The notes below the pieces were generated by a model. That model did not search any database, was not told where the DNA came from, and saw nothing but the letters and a program-made list of their open reading frames with translations. From Dactylococcopsis salina PCC 8305 (lineage in GTDB: Bacteria; Cyanobacteriota; Cyanobacteriia; Cyanobacteriales; Rubidibacteraceae), in assembly GCF_000317615.1 (NCBI RefSeq), contig NC_019780.1, forward strand, positions 496,001-560,000: 64,000 nucleotides of DNA, written 5' to 3'. The translations under genes and the position numbers were made by a program. Of this stretch, positions 60,803 through 64,000 are shown one piece after another. The number at the start of each line of letters is the position of its first letter. The first letter of the stretch is position 1.

Positions 60803-62767
60803 GTGGCAGTGTTAAAAAAACGAAAAAAGCAACATTTATCTCCAGTAATTGCAACCGCAGTGCTGTGTTCTTTAATCAGTTACCCAAAGCCCATGTTGGC
60901 TCAAACTGAGGGAAACACAGAAAACCTGAGTCAGAATAATAATTTTGAACCCTTACCGTCTCAATCTCCCAATAATAACGCTCCTGCCGAAGAGCCACAA
61001 GTTTTAATCGTAGAAGTAGATGTAGAAGGAGTAGAAGGAGAATTAGAAGATGTGGTTTTTGAAGCGACAGATGTCCAACCTGGACGCTTAACCACTCGTT
61101 CTCAACTACAAGAAGATGTGAACGCAATCTTTGCCACTGGTTTTTTCGCTAACGTGAGAGTTGTTCCCGAAGACACCCCTTTAGGAGTGCGAGTAACCTT
61201 TGTTGTCGAACCGAACCCAGTTTTAGAAGAAGTAGAAGTGACAACAGTTCCCGAAGGAGTCGAAGAAAGAGTATTACCCGCATCGGTTGTTGATGAAATT
61301 TTTAGGGAACAATATGGGGAGATTCTAAACTTACAAGAATTACAAGGCAATATAGACGAATTAAACCAATGGTATCAAGAGAACGGTTTTGACTTAGCGC
61401 AAGTGGTTGGTTCTCCAGAAGTATCTTCTGATGGCGTGGTGACGCTAACCGTCGCCGAAGGAGTCATTGAAGATATCCAAGTTCGGATTTTTGATGAAGA
61501 GGGAGAACAAATTGAGGGGAAAACCCGTGATTTTATTGTGACGCGAGAAGTTGAGTTATCAGAAGGAGATGTATTTAAACGACAAACCGCTCGCTCTGAT
61601 TTAGAACGAATTTTTGGTTTAGGTATTTTTGAGGATGCCAGTCTTTCTTTTACCCCTGGTGATGATCCGCGAAAAGTGGTTTTAAATTTTGATGTGATAG
61701 AAGGAAATACAGGGTCAATTGGTGCTGGCGCTGGTGTTAGCTCTTCCAGTGGTCTTTTTGGGACAATTAGCTATCAAGAACGAAATTTAGGGGGAAATAA
61801 TCAAAACTTATCCACAGAAGTCCAAGTGGGGGGAAGAACCCTCCTCTTTAATACCCGTTTTGTTGACCCTTGGATTGCTGGTGATCCCAAGCGCACTTCC
61901 TACGCGGTGAATTTATTCCGTCGTCGTTCTCTTTCTGTGATTTTTGATGAAGGGGAAGAAGATGTGGATTTACCCAACGGTGACACCCCCCGTGTAGTGA
62001 GAACAGGAGGCGGCTTAACCTTTAGTCGTCCGTTAGCCCCTGATCCCTTTACTCGTGCTGATTGGAGAGTCTCGGCTGGTTTAAATTACGAACGGGTGCA
62101 AATTGAAGACGATGATGGGGAGATTTCACCAGTGGATGAGTTTGGGAATCAATTGGCGTTTGATGAAAGTGGGAAGGATGATTTATTTGTCCTAGAATTA
62201 GACGCAGTGCGCGATCGACGCAATCGTTCCAGTCAAACCACCAGTGGTTCGGTGTTGCGTTTAGGAGTCGATCAATCGATTCCTGTCGGTTCAGGAAATA
62301 TCTTCTTTAATCGCATTCGAGGCAGTTACAGTTATTTTATCCCGGTTGACTTCACCAGCTTTAGTGAGGAAGGAGGAGAAACTCTTGCCTTTAATTTACA
62401 AGCGGGAACCGTTCTTGGTGATTTACCTCCTTATGAAGCCTTTACTTTAGGAGGAAGTAATTCTGTGCGAGGCTATGAACAAGGTGATGTGGGGGCTGGA
62501 CGGAGTTTTGTCCAAGCAACCGCCGAATATCGTTTCCCCATTTTCTCCATTGTTGGCGGTGCTTTATTTGTGGATGTGGGAACGGATTTAGGAACAGGAG
62601 ACGATGTTCCAGGGGAACCGGCGGAGGTACGAGGTAAACCTGGCAGTGGTTTCGGTTATGGTGCTGGTGTGCGAGTACAATCCCCATTAGGGGCGATTCG
62701 AGTTGATTTTGGCTTGAATGATGAGGGAGAGAGTCGCATTCATTTTGGGATTGGGGAAAAATTTTAG
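60803..62767 (+). CDS. Omp85/BamA-type outer membrane assembly protein
   Basis: 654 residues. Signal peptide about 1-34, then an acidic, Asn/Pro-rich stretch, three POTRA domains (about 65-300) and a 16-strand barrel ending in HFGIGEKF with a terminal phenylalanine. The L6 motif VRGYEQGDVGAG is in place. Such proteins insert beta-barrel proteins into the outer membrane; the cyanobacterial Omp85 is related to chloroplast Toc75. GTG start at 60803 follows a weak site. Confidence 0.93.
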   Translation: MAVLKKRKKQHLSPVIATAVLCSLISYPKPMLAQTEGNTENLSQNNNFEPLPSQSPNNNAPAEEPQVLIVEVDVEGVEGELEDVVFEATDVQPGRLTTRSQLQEDVNAIFATGFFANVRVVPEDTPLGVRVTFVVEPNPVLEEVEVTTVPEGVEERVLPASVVDEIFREQYGEILNLQELQGNIDELNQWYQENGFDLAQVVGSPEVSSDGVVTLTVAEGVIEDIQVRIFDEEGEQIEGKTRDFIVTREVELSEGDVFKRQTARSDLERIFGLGIFEDASLSFTPGDDPRKVVLNFDVIEGNTGSIGAGAGVSSSSGLFGTISYQERNLGGNNQNLSTEVQVGGRTLLFNTRFVDPWIAGDPKRTSYAVNLFRRRSLSVIFDEGEEDVDLPNGDTPRVVRTGGGLTFSRPLAPDPFTRADWRVSAGLNYERVQIEDDDGEISPVDEFGNQLAFDESGKDDLFVLELDAVRDRRNRSSQTTSGSVLRLGVDQSIPVGSGNIFFNRIRGSYSYFIPVDFTSFSEEGGETLAFNLQAGTVLGDLPPYEAFTLGGSNSVRGYEQGDVGAGRSFVQATAEYRFPIFSIVGGALFVDVGTDLGTGDDVPGEPAEVRGKPGSGFGYGAGVRVQSPLGAIRVDFGLNDEGESRIHFGIGEKF

Positions 62768-62846
62768 CAATGTACCATAGAAGGTAGGGATGTGCTGTGG
62801 CACGTCCCTAGATAACATTGCCATGAAATCTGAGGATTAAACATTT
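62768..62846. repeat. Palindrome in the Omp85-ABC gap
   Basis: TAGGGATGTGC, TGT, then GGCACGTCCCTA form a stem of 11 to 12 bases. It could be a repeat of the extragenic type or a weak terminator. No T-run follows. Confidence 0.5.
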
Positions 62847-63872
62847 ATGACACCTGCTGTTTCCATCGAACACTTGCAAAAATCCTATGGTGAGGTAGCA
62901 GCAGTTAAAGATGTTACCTTTACTGTCCAACCTGGAGAAATCTTCGGGTTGCTGGGGCCCAACGGCGCGGGAAAGACAACCACCATACGCTGTTTATGTA
63001 CGTTAACGAAACCTGATCAAGGGCGTGTGACGGTGGGGGGTGTCTCTAGCATCGAACAACCGAAAGCGGCGCGACGGAAACTGGGTTATGTGGCGCAAGA
63101 GGTGGCTTTGGATAAGGTTCTCACTGGAGAAGAGTTATTACAACTCCAAGCTAGTTTGTATCATATCCCGAGATCGATCGCGCGGGAACGCATTCCCCAA
63201 TTGTTGAAGTTACTAGGATTAGAAGATTACGCTCACAAAAAAACAGGAACTTATTCTGGTGGCTTAAAAAAACGCCTCGATCTCGCGGCGGGATTACTTC
63301 ATCAACCCGATGTGTTGGTGTTAGATGAACCAACTGTTGGATTGGATATCGAAAGCCGTTTTGTGGTTTGGGATTTTCTGCGAAAGTTGCGGGAAGCGGG
63401 AACAACGGTTCTCCTGACTAGCCATTATTTAGAAGAGGTGGATGCTCTCGCCGATCGAGTTGCTATCATCGACCAAGGAGAAGTTATCGCCAGTGGTACG
63501 CCTAATGAGTTGAAAGACCGTTTAGGGGGCGATCGAGTTACCCTCCGCATCCGAGAGTTTACTCCCACAGCAGAAGCGGAAAAAGCAAAAACCCATCTCT
63601 CTAATTTAGATTTTGTTAGAGAAATTATTGTTAATCCCGCGCAGGGAAATTCCCTGAATTTGGTGGTAGAACCCAATAGTAATCCCATTGGTTCGATCGA
63701 GCAAACTCTCTCTAATTTAGACTTACCCACCTTCGGCATTTCTCAATCTCGTCCCAGTTTAGATGATGTTTATCTCGCCGCCACTGGACGCACTTTAATG
63801 GATGCGGAAATGGCAGCAGCGAGTAATCGTGATCTCAAAGCGGAGAAAAAACAAGCGATGAAAGGAAGTTAA
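62847..63872 (+). CDS. ABC-2 transporter ATPase (DrrA/CcmA-like)
   Basis: 341 residues. Walker A GPNGAGKTT (about 33-41), signature YSGGLKKRLDLA (about 140-151) and Walker B VLVLDEPTVGLD. A C-terminal extension (about 225-341) contains the DUF4162-like part found in drug or polysaccharide exporters of the DrrA group. A permease gene begins 28 bp downstream. The pair forms an exporter of unknown substrate. Confidence 0.92.
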   Translation: MTPAVSIEHLQKSYGEVAAVKDVTFTVQPGEIFGLLGPNGAGKTTTIRCLCTLTKPDQGRVTVGGVSSIEQPKAARRKLGYVAQEVALDKVLTGEELLQLQASLYHIPRSIARERIPQLLKLLGLEDYAHKKTGTYSGGLKKRLDLAAGLLHQPDVLVLDEPTVGLDIESRFVVWDFLRKLREAGTTVLLTSHYLEEVDALADRVAIIDQGEVIASGTPNELKDRLGGDRVTLRIREFTPTAEAEKAKTHLSNLDFVREIIVNPAQGNSLNLVVEPNSNPIGSIEQTLSNLDLPTFGISQSRPSLDDVYLAATGRTLMDAEMAAASNRDLKAEKKQAMKGS

Positions 63873-63900
63873 TCGAGAAAACATAGGAGAACACAAATTA

Positions 63901-64000
63901 TGAGTGATAGTATGACCCCTTTATCCCCAAATTCCATTGCGATCGAACAGGAAACCAGTTCGGAAAATCCCGTTGGTGAATTTTTCCAAGAAACGGGGGC
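63901..64000 (+). CDS. Partial ABC-2 permease (5' end, cut by window)
   Basis: 33 codons are visible from the ATG at 63901 (MSDSMTPLSPNSIAIEQETS). The beginning is polar, so no membrane helix is seen yet. The position directly after the ATPase gene suggests the permease partner of that exporter. The identity is inferred from position only. Confidence 0.5.

Overview
The window is chromosomal DNA of a phycobilisome-containing cyanobacterium. Direct evidence is psbA (PSII D1), psbM, the phycocyanin operon cpcBACDE, three CpcS/CpeS-type bilin lyases, the circadian output regulator rpaA and very frequent HIP1 palindromes (GCGATCGC). Heptanucleotide tandem repeats and many G/C-rich and GTTGGGTTTC-type repeats between genes are also typical of the phylum. 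I cannot name the genus from sequence alone. No rRNA or tRNA gene was recognised by eye.

Layout. 1-9.2 kb: housekeeping genes (AarF/UbiB kinase, HisC-like aminotransferase, ABC ATPase, argS, a Uma2-type protein, psbA, HIT protein). 9.2-13.9 kb: an accessory island with an AIPR-like gene remnant, an unknown two-gene unit, two near-identical Rpn-type PD-(D/E)XK genes each followed by a detached copy of its own 3' end, flanking direct repeats and a broken gene for a PEP-CTERM-like sorted protein. 14-34.8 kb: GH3-like enzyme, HDAC-like hydrolase, a toxin-antitoxin pair, oligopeptide-type SBP, ferredoxins, SLC13 carrier, ComM/YifB, threonine synthase, a radical-SAM-like/DUF512 protein, TolC, psbM, MsbA-like exporter, methyltransferase, glycosyltransferase and GDPD. 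34.8-43.8 kb: repeat array, hydrolase, rpaA, gloB, SDR, EamA permease, MacB-type ATPase, bilin lyase, HEAT protein, VanY-like peptidase, DoxX. 43.8-51 kb: accessory stretch with a broken kinase-like gene, a TnpB element with a divergent ribbon-helix-helix ORF, a gene with an in-frame stop before a zinc ribbon, a Rieske protein and a large membrane polyferredoxin with a C-terminal plant-type ferredoxin domain, followed by nested MITEs. 51-64 kb: peroxiredoxin-like protein, NurA, cpc operon, two more CpcS-type lyases, a zincin-like protein, purC, Omp85 and the start of an ABC-2 exporter operon.

How it fits together. The cpc operon makes phycocyanin alpha and beta, a rod linker, a rod cap linker and one lyase subunit (CpcE). 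The CpcS-type lyases at 40.8, 57.6 and 58.8 kb would attach bilin to other cysteines, and the HEAT protein beside the first may also serve phycobilisome maturation or turnover.

The most interesting object is the Rpn cluster (10.6-13.05 kb). Each nuclease gene has an internal Shine-Dalgarno plus ATG that would produce its C-terminal domain alone. Exactly that cassette (SD, ATG, domain) has been duplicated downstream as a free-standing ORF, and the whole two-gene unit was then duplicated. This resembles the intragenic antitoxin arrangement reported for enterobacterial Rpn proteins, but with the antitoxin also present as a separate gene. At least four MITE-like families with terminal inverted repeats can be defined inside the window. 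One of them appears to insert into the loops of G/C-rich palindromic repeats.
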